A DNA stretch of 64,000 bases, taken from a marine gamma proteobacterium HTCC2148. Lineage in GTDB: Bacteria > Pseudomonadota > Gammaproteobacteria > Pseudomonadales > Halieaceae. Shown in pieces: positions 1-7,474 of the stretch. The DNA is taken from the NCBI GenBank assembly GCA_000156295.1, contig DS999222.1, forward strand, positions 175,235 through 239,234, in the 5' to 3' direction. The position numbers were made by a program, and so were the translations under genes. How positions within the stretch are numbered: position 1 is the first letter of the stretch; the number at the start of each line of letters is the position of its first letter. The notes under the pieces are model-generated. The model was given only the letters and a program-made list of their open reading frames with translations. It did not search any database and was not told the origin of the DNA.

Positions 1-1256
1 ATATGGTTATTGATACCGGCGGCATCAGCGGTGATGAGGATGGTATAGATTCAGAAATGGCAGACCAATCACTGGTCGCCATTGAAGAAGCTGACGCGGT
101 ACTCTTTTTGGTAGACGCCAGGGAGGGGCTTAATCCTGCAGATCAGGCTTTGGCCAAACACCTCAGACAACGCAATAAGTCATTTCATCTGGTCGTGAAT
201 AAAATCGATGGTCTTGATGCAGATATAGCTAGCAGTGACTTTTACGCTTTGGGTGTTGAGTCCATGTTTGCTATTGCTGCGAGTCATGGGCGGGGTGTGC
301 GCAACATGATCGGTGAGGTCATGGCGAACTTTCCCGAGGAAGAGCGTACAGAGGAGGATGAAGCCTATCCTAACAGCACCCGCGTCGCTGTCGTTGGCAG
401 GCCCAATGTGGGTAAGTCCACGCTGGTCAATCGCCTGCTGGGTGAGGACAGGGTTGTCGTTTTCGACGAGCCTGGTACCACTCGGGACAGTATTTATATC
501 GATTATCAGCGCGATGAGCAGGAATATACGCTGATCGATACCGCAGGCGTGCGGCGCCGCAAAAACGTGAAACAGACGGTGGAAAAATTCTCTATCGTTA
601 AAACTCTCAAGGCGATTGACGACGCCCATGTTGTTATTTTAGTCATGGATGCGCACGAAGGTATCGTCGACCAGGATATGCATCTGCTAGGACACTGTAT
701 CGAGAAGGGGCGCGGCCTGGTATTGGCAGTTAACAAATGGGACGGCATTGAGCCGGATCAACGGGACTGGATTAAGAGTGAACTAGGGCGTCGCCTGGCC
801 TTTGCAGATTTCGCGGACACTCATTTCATTTCTGCACTGCATGGTACAGGCGTAGGGCATCTCTATAAGTCGATTAATGCGGCCTTTGAGTCGGCTACCC
901 GAGAGCTTTCGACTAACGCTCTGACCCGGATACTTGAGGGCGCAGTATTTGATCATGCGCCCCCGATGATAAACGGCCGTCGAATTAAAATGCGTTATGC
1001 TCATGCCGGGGGTCGCAATCCACCGCTGATCGTCATTCACGGCAACCAGACCGGAAAGGTGCCCACCAGCTATGCTCGCTATCTGGAAAAAATCTATCGC
1101 CGGGAGTTGAAGCTCGTTGGTACGCCCGTTCGTATAGAGTTTCGTACCTCGGATAACCCATACGCAGAAAAGCGTAGCAAGCTCACCCAGAGACAGGTTC
1201 AACGAAAACGCCGGCTGACGTCGCACGCCAGCAAGAACAAGAAAACCAAAAAATAG
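1..1256 (+). CDS. der: GTPase Der (ribosome biogenesis), 5' end cut off by the window
   Basis: Double-domain GTPase needed for 50S ribosomal subunit maturation in the cytoplasm. The window opens inside the first G domain, at the DTGG of its G3 motif; roughly 50 to 60 N-terminal residues lie upstream. Counting from the first in-window Met, the first NKID (G4) is at residues 66-69. The second G domain has GRPNVGKST at 132-140, DTAG at 179-182 and NKWD near 242. A KH-like C-terminal domain follows ([23 protein letters not shown]), then a basic Lys/Arg tail typical of gammaproteobacterial Der. The reading frame is open to the left edge, so the first in-window ATG is not the real start. Identification is firm. 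Confidence 0.97.
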   Translation, partial: MVIDTGGISGDEDGIDSEMADQSLVAIEEADAVLFLVDAREGLNPADQALAKHLRQRNKSFHLVVNKIDGLDADIASSDFYALGVESMFAIAASHGRGVRNMIGEVMANFPEEERTEEDEAYPNSTRVAVVGRPNVGKSTLVNRLLGEDRVVVFDEPGTTRDSIYIDYQRDEQEYTLIDTAGVRRRKNVKQTVEKFSIVKTLKAIDDAHVVILVMDAHEGIVDQDMHLLGHCIEKGRGLVLAVNKWDGIEPDQRDWIKSELGRRLAFADFADTHFISALHGTGVGHLYKSINAAFESATRELSTNALTRILEGAVFDHAPPMINGRRIKMRYAHAGGRNPPLIVIHGNQTGKVPTSYARYLEKIYRRELKLVGTPVRIEFRTSDNPYAEKRSKLTQRQVQRKRRLTSHASKNKKTKK

Positions 1257-1279
1257 GTTCGACTTTTCGGTGGCGGCAT

Positions 1280-1663
1280 ATGAGCGATGACCCCAGACCT
1301 GACCTAAACTGCCGAGAGAATGTAGAGCTGTTTGTTGACTGCTTTTATCAGCGCTTGCTTGCAGACGAGCAACTTGCACCTATTTTTCTCGACGTTGCCC
1401 GGATAGACCTGCAGGTACATCTCCCACTGATTAAAAGTTACTGGTGTAAATTGTTGCTGGGTGAGAATGCTTATCGAAGGCACACCATGAATATCCATCG
1501 CGAACTTCATGCCAGGCGCAGTCTGGGTTCTGCGGACTTTGAGCGCTGGTTGAACTTGTTTTGTGACACCTTGGATCGTTCCTTTACCGGGCCTTATTCT
1601 CAAAAAGCCAGGCGTATAGCGGGTGCTATAGCAGCTAACATGCAGCAAGGTCTGTCTATTTAA
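1280..1663 (+). CDS. group III truncated haemoglobin
   Basis: A 127-residue protein of the size and pattern of group III (P-type) truncated globins, haem proteins found in the cytoplasm. Visible marks are the N-terminal FVDCFYQRLLADEQLAPIF block (B and C helices) and the later HRELHARRSLGSADFERWLNLF-type region, which carries the candidate proximal haem His and the F..WL.LF pattern seen in this group. It starts 24 bases after der and may be cotranscribed with it. The physiological ligand (O2, NO or peroxide chemistry) cannot be read from sequence. The family call is good; the function is inferred. Confidence 0.85.
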   Translation: MSDDPRPDLNCRENVELFVDCFYQRLLADEQLAPIFLDVARIDLQVHLPLIKSYWCKLLLGENAYRRHTMNIHRELHARRSLGSADFERWLNLFCDTLDRSFTGPYSQKARRIAGAIAANMQQGLSI

Positions 1664-1732
1664 ATATCTAACCTATTGATATAGTTGAATAAATAAAATA
1701 TTTGCTGTTTTCTTGTTGTGCAATCAAATTAT

Positions 1733-1756
1733 GGTGTTATAGTTACGTATAACACC
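1733..1756. promoter_or_regulatory. GGTG-N16-CACC palindrome, putative YtrA/GntR operator
   Basis: A palindrome with 9-bp arms (GGTGTTATA / TATAACACC) and a 6-nt centre; its outer bases read exactly GGTG-N16-CACC. It overlaps a plausible sigma70 promoter (TTGTGC at 1716-1721, TATAGT at 1738-1743, 16-bp spacing) and sits 20 bases before the first gene of the operon that encodes a YtrA-type GntR regulator. I recall a GGTG-N16-CACC operator reported for a YtrA-type regulator in Xanthomonas. Autoregulation here is an inference. Confidence 0.6.
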
Positions 1757-1776
1757 GTATCAGTGAGATTGTGAAA

Positions 1777-1974
1777 ATGAGCCTCAAGCTAAGAAAACAA
1801 GTTTTAAACCGCAGGGACCATCGCATTATCGTGCACCTTGGTTTGCTATTGATTTGTGCAATGCTCAGCTTGGTGGGCGTGGGTGCACTGGCCTTTTTGT
1901 GCTTCCTGCCCGCCGCTGGCCTGGTTGAAGCTTTGTCAATAATCTCACCCACTCCAGCCACGCAACGCATATAG
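1777..1974 (+). CDS. small membrane protein, first gene of the YtrA-type operon
   Basis: About 65 residues with a basic N-terminus (SLKLRKQVLNRRDHRI) and one long hydrophobic stretch near residues 20-50, so probably a single-pass or hairpin inner-membrane protein. No family recognised. The ATG at 1777 is preferred over the in-frame GTG at 1771. The ORF sits directly downstream of the palindromic operator candidate and 11 bases before the next small membrane gene, so it is likely the leader gene of the operon running to the ABC permease. Function unknown. Confidence 0.55.
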   Translation: MSLKLRKQVLNRRDHRIIVHLGLLLICAMLSLVGVGALAFLCFLPAAGLVEALSIISPTPATQRI

Positions 1975-1985
1975 AGGTCCAGATT

Positions 1986-2288
1986 ATGTTTCGTGTATTC
2001 ATACTGTTGTCACTGATTGTTATAGTCAGCACAGTGGTGAAGGCTGAGGTCGATCCAGGTCAGGTCAGCAGCATGGCCCTGGCACAGATTCAGCACTGTC
2101 TGGACTTGCGCGTCACTGGTGTGGCCTCGATGCCTGTAGCAAGTAATGAAATCGGCTTGTCCTTTCGTGGACTGGGTGCCACGCTGGGAATTGGCTTGAT
2201 GACACTTCTTTTCTTTGTGCCCGCCGCATTGTTTTCCGAGTTCTTGATGCGCCGCGGTGAACAAAGCGACCAGACAGAGACGGCCTAA
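1986..2288 (+). CDS. small exported/membrane protein of the YtrA-type operon
   Basis: A 100-residue protein with an N-terminal signal-like segment (MFRVFILLSLIVIVSTVVKA, probable cleavage after VKA) and a second hydrophobic helix near residues 60-87. This suggests an exported N-terminal stretch anchored by a C-terminal helix with a charged tail (RRGEQSDQTETA). No family recognised. It lies 11 bases after the previous gene and 15 before the next, consistent with cotranscription. Preceded by a GAGG-like ribosome site. Function unknown; its place suggests a role with the ABC transporter or the envelope. Confidence 0.6.
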   Translation: MFRVFILLSLIVIVSTVVKAEVDPGQVSSMALAQIQHCLDLRVTGVASMPVASNEIGLSFRGLGATLGIGLMTLLFFVPAALFSEFLMRRGEQSDQTETA

Positions 2289-2303
2289 ATAGAGGGAGCA
2301 ACT

Positions 2304-3110
2304 ATGAAAGCGTTAGCAATATCAGTAATGGCCCTGGCAAGTTTTAATGTGCAGGCGGAAACGCTGAGAGTCACGGATCTTGAGGTTGAAAACGTTTCAG
2401 TTCAGGGCAGTGTAGAGGTGCAGATTGAACAGGGGGAGACAACTGAACTCCTGATTCGGGGTGACCAGGACAAGCTGGATATGCAACCGTTTTATACTCG
2501 GGGCGAAACGCTGGTGCTTGGACATTCCGAGCAGCACAAAGGCACGAGTTTCTCTTCGGTCAAATACATGCTTACTTTGCCCGACGTTAATGAGATTTGG
2601 CTCAGTGGCAGCGGCGATATCTTTGTGAAACCCTTTGAAACCGACGAGCTCCTGCTAGCCGTTGATGGCTCGGGAGATATCAAATTGTTTTCTGTCGTTG
2701 CCAGAGAAGTTAAAGCCCGAGTGCGAGGCTCGGGTGATATCAAGCTGGCGGAAGTAGAATCACCCAAAGTTGAGCTACTGGTTGCGGGTTCTGGTGATGT
2801 GGCTGTTGGCAAGCTGACCGCAGAGGCGATTGAAGCGACTATTAGCGGGTCTGGAGACATCAGGGTAAAAAAGGCGTCAACCAAAGTGTCTTCTATTGAA
2901 ATTAATATAGCGGGCGGTGGCGAAGTTGATCTCAGCGCCGTGGCTGTCAGCGCTGCAGAAATTAATATCATTGGCTCGGGAGATGCTCGGGTAGGCGAGG
3001 TGAATGACCTGGAGGTCAACATTATCGGCAGCGGTGATATTTACTACGCTGGAGACCCAGACATTGATAGTAATGTACTGGGATCTGGCGACTTGAATCG
3101 AGAGCGGTAA
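2304..3110 (+). CDS. secreted GSGD-repeat protein (DUF2807 / head GIN-domain type)
   Basis: A 268-residue protein with a signal peptide (MKALAISVMALASFNVQA). After a leader domain it carries about nine copies of a GSGD(I/V) motif spaced roughly 18-25 residues apart: SGSGDIFV, GSGDIKLF, GSGDIKLA, GSGDVAVG, SGSGDIRV, GGGEVDLS, GSGDARVG, GSGDIYYA, GSGDLN. This is the hallmark of the DUF2807 (putative auto-transporter adhesin, head GIN) family, predicted to form a beta-helix outside the cytoplasm. It lies in an operon with a GntR/YtrA regulator and an ABC exporter, so an envelope-stress or cell-surface role is more likely than classical adhesion. Family call confident; function inferred. Confidence 0.85.
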   Translation: MKALAISVMALASFNVQAETLRVTDLEVENVSVQGSVEVQIEQGETTELLIRGDQDKLDMQPFYTRGETLVLGHSEQHKGTSFSSVKYMLTLPDVNEIWLSGSGDIFVKPFETDELLLAVDGSGDIKLFSVVAREVKARVRGSGDIKLAEVESPKVELLVAGSGDVAVGKLTAEAIEATISGSGDIRVKKASTKVSSIEINIAGGGEVDLSAVAVSAAEINIIGSGDARVGEVNDLEVNIIGSGDIYYAGDPDIDSNVLGSGDLNRER

Positions 3111-3125
3111 TCAGGAGACCAACCT

Positions 3126-3497
3126 GTGACTGTTGAATGGAACGATAAACAGCCGATTTACCGCCAACTGCGAGACTTGGTGGCTGAGCGGATTATGGAC
3201 GGCAGCTTTCCCGAGGGCGAAGCCATTCCCTCGGTGCGTCAAGTCTCTGCAGACTATAAGATCAATCACCTGACAGTTGGTAAAGCCTACCAGGAACTGG
3301 TTGACGAAGGCTTGCTGGAGAAGCGCCGTGGTCTGGGCATGTTTGTGACATTAGGAGCATGTTGTGCGCTTACGAGTAATGAAAAACAGCAGTTTATCGA
3401 CGAAGAAGTGAGCGCATTCCTCGAAAGAGCGAAAGTGCTGGGAATGGATACTCAGGAGGTAGTGGGATTGCTACTGGAAACAGGGGGAAGACGCTAA
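3126..3497 (+). CDS. GntR-family regulator, YtrA subfamily
   Basis: A 123-residue protein with an N-terminal winged helix-turn-helix (about residues 9-75: PIYRQLRDLVAERIMDG, EAIPSVRQVSADYKINHLTV, YQELVDEGLLEKRRGLGMFV). Only a short helical C-terminal part of about 45 residues follows, the architecture of the YtrA subfamily, which lacks a large effector domain. Such regulators usually repress their own operon with a neighbouring ABC transporter. The GTG start at 3126 follows an AGGAG site. The stop overlaps the next gene by one base, indicating translational coupling to the ATPase. The proposed operator is at 1733-1756. Confidence 0.9.
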   Translation: MTVEWNDKQPIYRQLRDLVAERIMDGSFPEGEAIPSVRQVSADYKINHLTVGKAYQELVDEGLLEKRRGLGMFVTLGACCALTSNEKQQFIDEEVSAFLERAKVLGMDTQEVVGLLLETGGRR

Positions 3498-4351
3498 TGG
3501 ACCATATTGTCGAAGCTAAGGGATTAACGCGAAAATTCGGCGACCTTAATGCTGTTGATCATGTTGATTTTACTATTCCTCCCGGTGCTGTGTTGGGGTT
3601 GATCGGTCCCAATGGTGCGGGCAAAACCACTTTGCTCCGGGCACTGTTGGGCCTCACGGAGTATCGGGGAGAACTGAATGTTCTGGGGAATAGCCCCAGA
3701 ACCCAGCGTTCTCGCTTGATGGAGGAAGTGTGCTTTATCGCCGATACCGCGGTGCTTCCGCGGTGGATGCGCGTAGAGCAATTGCTCGATTATGCCAGCG
3801 GTATTCACCCCCGCTTTGATCGCAGTATCGCCCTAAGTTATCTCAAGGATACCGACGTGCGTCTTAACGGACGCATCAAAAATTTGTCCAAGGGTATGAT
3901 GGTTCAGGTTCACCTAGCCCTGGTAATGGCTATCGACGCTCGCCTGTTGATTCTGGATGAGCCGACCCTGGGCTTGGATATTCTGTTTCGTAAGCGCTTT
4001 TTTGAGCAGTTGATATCGGACTATTTCGATCAGGAGCGCACCATCATTATTTCGACTCATCAGGTGGATGAGGTCCAACATATTCTCACTGATGTGATGT
4101 TTCTTAATCGCGGCAAAAAGATCTTGCAGCGCTCCATGCTGGAAATTGAAGAGCAATTTGTGCAGCTTAATGCCGTCGGCGATTCCGCTGCCAAGGCACA
4201 GGGTATTCCACATTTAGGCTCACAGAGCATTTTAGGTGGCAAAGCCGTTATTTATGAGGGCATTGAACGGGAGTCCCTGGCACCATTGGGTGAACTTCGA
4301 ACGCCATCGGTGGCTGACCTGTTTGTGGCAATGATGGGAGGAGACAAGTAA
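3497..4351 (+). CDS. ABC transporter ATP-binding protein (YtrB-like)
   Basis: A 284-residue ATPase subunit of an ABC exporter. Walker A GPNGAGKTT at residues 37-45, signature LSKGM at 130-134, Walker B LLILDEP at 150-156 with the D-loop GLD after it, and a switch His in IIISTHQVDE. The C-terminal third is a family-specific extension. It overlaps the regulator by one base and the permease by one base, so the three genes form a tight unit. By analogy with other YtrA-controlled transporters it probably responds to envelope-active compounds; the substrate cannot be told from sequence. Confidence 0.92.
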   Translation: MDHIVEAKGLTRKFGDLNAVDHVDFTIPPGAVLGLIGPNGAGKTTLLRALLGLTEYRGELNVLGNSPRTQRSRLMEEVCFIADTAVLPRWMRVEQLLDYASGIHPRFDRSIALSYLKDTDVRLNGRIKNLSKGMMVQVHLALVMAIDARLLILDEPTLGLDILFRKRFFEQLISDYFDQERTIIISTHQVDEVQHILTDVMFLNRGKKILQRSMLEIEEQFVQLNAVGDSAAKAQGIPHLGSQSILGGKAVIYEGIERESLAPLGELRTPSVADLFVAMMGGDK

Positions 4352-5415
4352 TGGCATCTACCGCTTCGCTCCGTCGATTTACCCTTCTGCAAAAAGAGAT
4401 ACAGGAGTACAAACTGTCGTTTGTGTGGACGCCTGTTATTGTCGCAGTGGTCCTCACCTTGCTGATGTTCGCCAGCGTGTTGGTGGCGGGCAGAATTTCC
4501 GCGATGGGAGACACTATTCTCGAGGTCATTATGGCAGAGAAAACCAATGTCTCTCCGACCATTACTATTAACATTGATGATACCGAGATTACATCGGGAG
4601 ATTCCCCTGCCGCAGAACCGGTTTACGAGGTTGAAGTCGCCTCGGCCGATGATGCGCCCTCAGAGGAAGACTGGAACTTCTCACGAAGCTGGCGCTTCGA
4701 ACCAGAAAAACGGGACAAGCCCGATTACGAATCATCAGAAGTTGGCAGCCTGAACCCGGTGTTGAATGTAATCAATGGATTTTTCCTGCTTCTGGGAATA
4801 TGGGTCACAACCAGTTATCTACTGGGTTCTCTTTACAATGACCGCAAGGATCGCAGTATTCTTTTTTGGAAGTCGATGCCGGTGTCTGAGTGGGAGGAGG
4901 TGCTTACCCGGTTTATAGTGGCGCTGGTTGTTGTTCCCGCCTTGTACATTGGTGTCTCGATGCTATTGCAATTGTCTTTCGTGTTGCTGGCGATGCTGAT
5001 GGTGTGGCGTATGGATATGGACCCCTTTGTCACCGTGTTGGCTAATATTCGTTTTGGTGATCTTTTACTGGATCAGGTCGGAGGCTGGCTGATGACAGCT
5101 CTCTGGGTGGCGCCAGTGTACGGCTGGTTTCTGTTGGCCTCTGCATGGGCCAAACGAGCACCCTTTATTGTGGCCGTTGCGCCCGTTATTGGCATTATGC
5201 TGCTGGAAGGTTTTTTGCTGGGAACCGATTATGTCTATGCCGCTGTGATTAGTCATATTCCTCACTATGTTGGTGGCGAGAGTGTGGTGGGCTTTTACAT
5301 CAATGGCGTGTTTTGGCAGGAAGTGGATCTTTTCAGTATGTTTTGTGGCTTGGTTTTCGCGGCGATAACCCTGATAGGATCCATCTATTTGCGACGCTAT
5401 CGATTTGACATCTGA
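4351..5415 (+). CDS. ABC transporter permease
   Basis: A 354-residue inner-membrane protein and partner of the preceding ATPase. One membrane segment near residues 28-48 is followed by a large, acidic, Ser/Glu-rich loop (about 55-130) likely outside the cytoplasm. Further hydrophobic segments follow at about 140-162, 188-215, 245-265, 272-290 and 320-345, with a basic C-terminus (YLRRYRFDI). This matches ABC-2-type permeases of YtrA-linked exporters. It overlaps the ATPase stop by one base. The following transporter gene begins inside or just after its stop codon. Confidence 0.85.
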   Translation: MASTASLRRFTLLQKEIQEYKLSFVWTPVIVAVVLTLLMFASVLVAGRISAMGDTILEVIMAEKTNVSPTITINIDDTEITSGDSPAAEPVYEVEVASADDAPSEEDWNFSRSWRFEPEKRDKPDYESSEVGSLNPVLNVINGFFLLLGIWVTTSYLLGSLYNDRKDRSILFWKSMPVSEWEEVLTRFIVALVVVPALYIGVSMLLQLSFVLLAMLMVWRMDMDPFVTVLANIRFGDLLLDQVGGWLMTALWVAPVYGWFLLASAWAKRAPFIVAVAPVIGIMLLEGFLLGTDYVYAAVISHIPHYVGGESVVGFYINGVFWQEVDLFSMFCGLVFAAITLIGSIYLRRYRFDI

Positions 5416-6652
5416 CGACAGCCTGACAGTGAGAGCAAAGCGCCCTGGTCCGTTCGGTCCAGGGCTTCTTGTTACTGCTGCTTTTATTGGTCCTGGTACG
5501 GTGACGACTGCCAGCATCGCCGGTGCGGGCTTCGGCTATGCATTGCTCTGGACGCTGCTGTTTTCGGTAGTTGCCACCGCGGTCTTACAAGAAATGTCCG
5601 CTCGCCTTGGCCTGGTCACGCGCCGGGGCTTATCTCAGGCGATTCGCGAGACTTTTGCCGGACGCTGGTATGGCCCTCTGGCAGTTTTTCTGGTGGTGGC
5701 CGCGGTCGGCTTTGGGAATGCGGCTTACGAGGCGGGCAATATTACCGGTGCGGCTCTGGGGCTGCAGGGTATAAGTGGTATTCCCAGTTGGATCTGGGCA
5801 CTGGCGGTTGGCTTATCCTCGGGAGCCTTGTTGCTAAGCGGCCGTTACAGTTTGATTGAACATGTGCTGGTCGCCCTGGTGCTGCTGATGAGCACGGTGT
5901 TTCTGTTAACGTTTTTGATGGTGCGCCCCCCGTTAGAAACGCTGGTCGCTGGAATGTTGCAACCCAGTTTGCCCGAGGGGTCTCTGTTAACTGCAATTGC
6001 GCTTATTGGCACCACCGTGGTGCCTTATAACCTGTTTTTACATTCCAGTGCGGTGCAGGAAAAATGGCGGGAAGACTTGCCGATTGCAGATTCACTAAGG
6101 GCGGCGCGAGTCGATACCGGCTTGTCTATTGGTCTTGGCGGCTTGATTACTTTGGCGATTATGAGCACTGCTGCTGCCGCCTTTTTTGGTTCTGGTGCCC
6201 AGGTGTCTGCTGCCAATATTGCCCAGCAACTGGAGCCTTTGCTGGGCTCAGCGGCGCGCTACTTTTTTGCTGCTGGGCTATTTGCAGCCGGCCTTAGCAG
6301 TGCCGTAGCAGCACCATTGGCAGCGGCTTACGCCGTATGCGGGGCTTTGGGCTGGGAACGCGAGCTGTCTTCCTTGCGCTTTCGTATGGTGTGGTTGCTG
6401 GTGCTGGCCAGTGGTACTTTTTTTGCTGTGATTGGAACCAGTCCCCTGGCGGCGATACTTTTTGCCCAGGCTGCCAATGGTTTATTGCTGCCTGTTTGTG
6501 CCGTATTTCTGCTGCTGGTAATGAATCGCTCACAACAGTTGGGCGACTACCGTAATGGTATCGCCAGTAACGTGCTGGGAGCTTTTGTGGTGCTGGTGAC
6601 CCTCGGGCTGGGCGGACTCAAACTGTTAAAGGTTTTCGGGTTGGTTGGTTAG
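5405..6652 (+). CDS. Nramp-family transporter with altered metal-site motifs
   Basis: About 415 residues with 10-11 hydrophobic helices and overall Nramp/SLC11 pattern: PGLLVTAAFIGPGTV, FGYALLW, QEMSARLG, YEAGNITGAALG. The two motifs that bind transition metals are changed. The helix-1 DPGN is GPGT (residues 29-32) and the helix-6 MPH-N is VPYN (206-209). Canonical Mn/Fe transport is therefore doubtful; Mg, another cation or a different solute is possible. The start may be TTG 5405, overlapping the permease stop, or GTG 5429. It may be translated with the ABC operon. Family is sure; substrate unknown. Confidence 0.85.
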   Translation: MTSDDSLTVRAKRPGPFGPGLLVTAAFIGPGTVTTASIAGAGFGYALLWTLLFSVVATAVLQEMSARLGLVTRRGLSQAIRETFAGRWYGPLAVFLVVAAVGFGNAAYEAGNITGAALGLQGISGIPSWIWALAVGLSSGALLLSGRYSLIEHVLVALVLLMSTVFLLTFLMVRPPLETLVAGMLQPSLPEGSLLTAIALIGTTVVPYNLFLHSSAVQEKWREDLPIADSLRAARVDTGLSIGLGGLITLAIMSTAAAAFFGSGAQVSAANIAQQLEPLLGSAARYFFAAGLFAAGLSSAVAAPLAAAYAVCGALGWERELSSLRFRMVWLLVLASGTFFAVIGTSPLAAILFAQAANGLLLPVCAVFLLLVMNRSQQLGDYRNGIASNVLGAFVVLVTLGLGGLKLLKVFGLVG

Positions 6653-6685
6653 CGCCTTGGGCTCCCGAAGCGCTGCGTTAAAACG

Positions 6686-7474
6686 CTACAGTACTTTATG
6701 TAGCGCTGTTAACAGGGTGTTAGGCTCTTCCACCATAATGGTGTGGCCGGCGCCCGGTAACATGACGACTTCAACTTCGGGCAGGGCCTCTTGTAAGGGA
6801 CGGGTACCTCGGCTGGGGGTCAGTCGATCTTCCACGCCCAGTATCATCAGCGCCGGACATTGCACTTCTTCAGCTCGGTCCAGTCCGGTGGTGTAATCGT
6901 TGCAGGCGTTCATGTCGTTGAATAACACACCCGGTGCCGCTCGTTCATAGAGGCGCAGGGTATTACCGATCATCCATATTCCCGAATTGCGGTTGCCGCC
7001 GTACTGGTGCCGTTTGCTGTAACCCCACTGGGTCAGCATGTCGAAAGCGGCGTGGTCGTTGTTGCGCGCGGCATCGAGTATGGCGTCGGAGACTGGCATC
7101 GGCGCAGTTGTTCCCACTAGCGCAATGGCCCTGATACGTTGCGGGTAACGCGCCGCGCACTCCAGTGACACCAGACTGCCCAGGCTGTGGCCAGCGAGCG
7201 CCGCTCGATCTATTTTCAGCGCATCGAGTAAATCTATTATCCACTCCGCCATAGCCTCAATGCTGGGGCGCAGTGCACCCGTTGAGCGACCATGGCCGGG
7301 CAGGTCGACGGCAACGACATTGCGTCCATGGCGGGCAAAATGTCGGGACGCCAGCGTCCACACGGTATGATCCATACCCGAGCCGTGGATGAACACCACG
7401 GTCTCCTTGTTTGGATCTATCTCCCGGTTGTTGGTGTAGCAATAGGTGCTATCGCTATTTACATCTGTCCTCAT
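6686..7474 (-). CDS. alpha/beta-hydrolase
   Basis: A 262-residue soluble hydrolase. The oxyanion-hole motif HGSG is at residues 30-33, the nucleophile elbow GHSLGS puts Ser at 97, the acid is likely Asp in GVEDRLTP, and the catalytic His is in GAGHTIMVEEP near the C-terminus. DLPGHGRS is typical of the esterase/haloperoxidase-like group. It is the last of three minus-strand genes and overlaps the metY-like gene by 4 bases, so it is probably cotranslated. Substrate unknown; the context suggests hydrolysis of an ester or thioester linked to sulfur amino-acid or semialdehyde metabolism. Confidence 0.85.
   Translation of the reverse strand: MRTDVNSDSTYCYTNNREIDPNKETVVFIHGSGMDHTVWTLASRHFARHGRNVVAVDLPGHGRSTGALRPSIEAMAEWIIDLLDALKIDRAALAGHSLGSLVSLECAARYPQRIRAIALVGTTAPMPVSDAILDAARNNDHAAFDMLTQWGYSKRHQYGGNRNSGIWMIGNTLRLYERAAPGVLFNDMNACNDYTTGLDRAEEVQCPALMILGVEDRLTPSRGTRPLQEALPEVEVVMLPGAGHTIMVEEPNTLLTALHKVL

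Noticed and set aside
180-629. Minus-strand open frame of 149 codons inside der
   Set aside because: It is the complement of a firmly identified gene, with no ribosome site and no domain.
2492-3022. Minus-strand frame of 176 codons opposite the GSGD-repeat gene
   Set aside because: The repeated SPEP pattern is simply the complement of the GSGD codons.
3126-4351. Possibility that the GntR/ABC genes form an antibiotic resistance cassette
   Set aside because: Nothing in the sequence points to a specific drug; the tight operon structure supports only a generic YtrA-type exporter.
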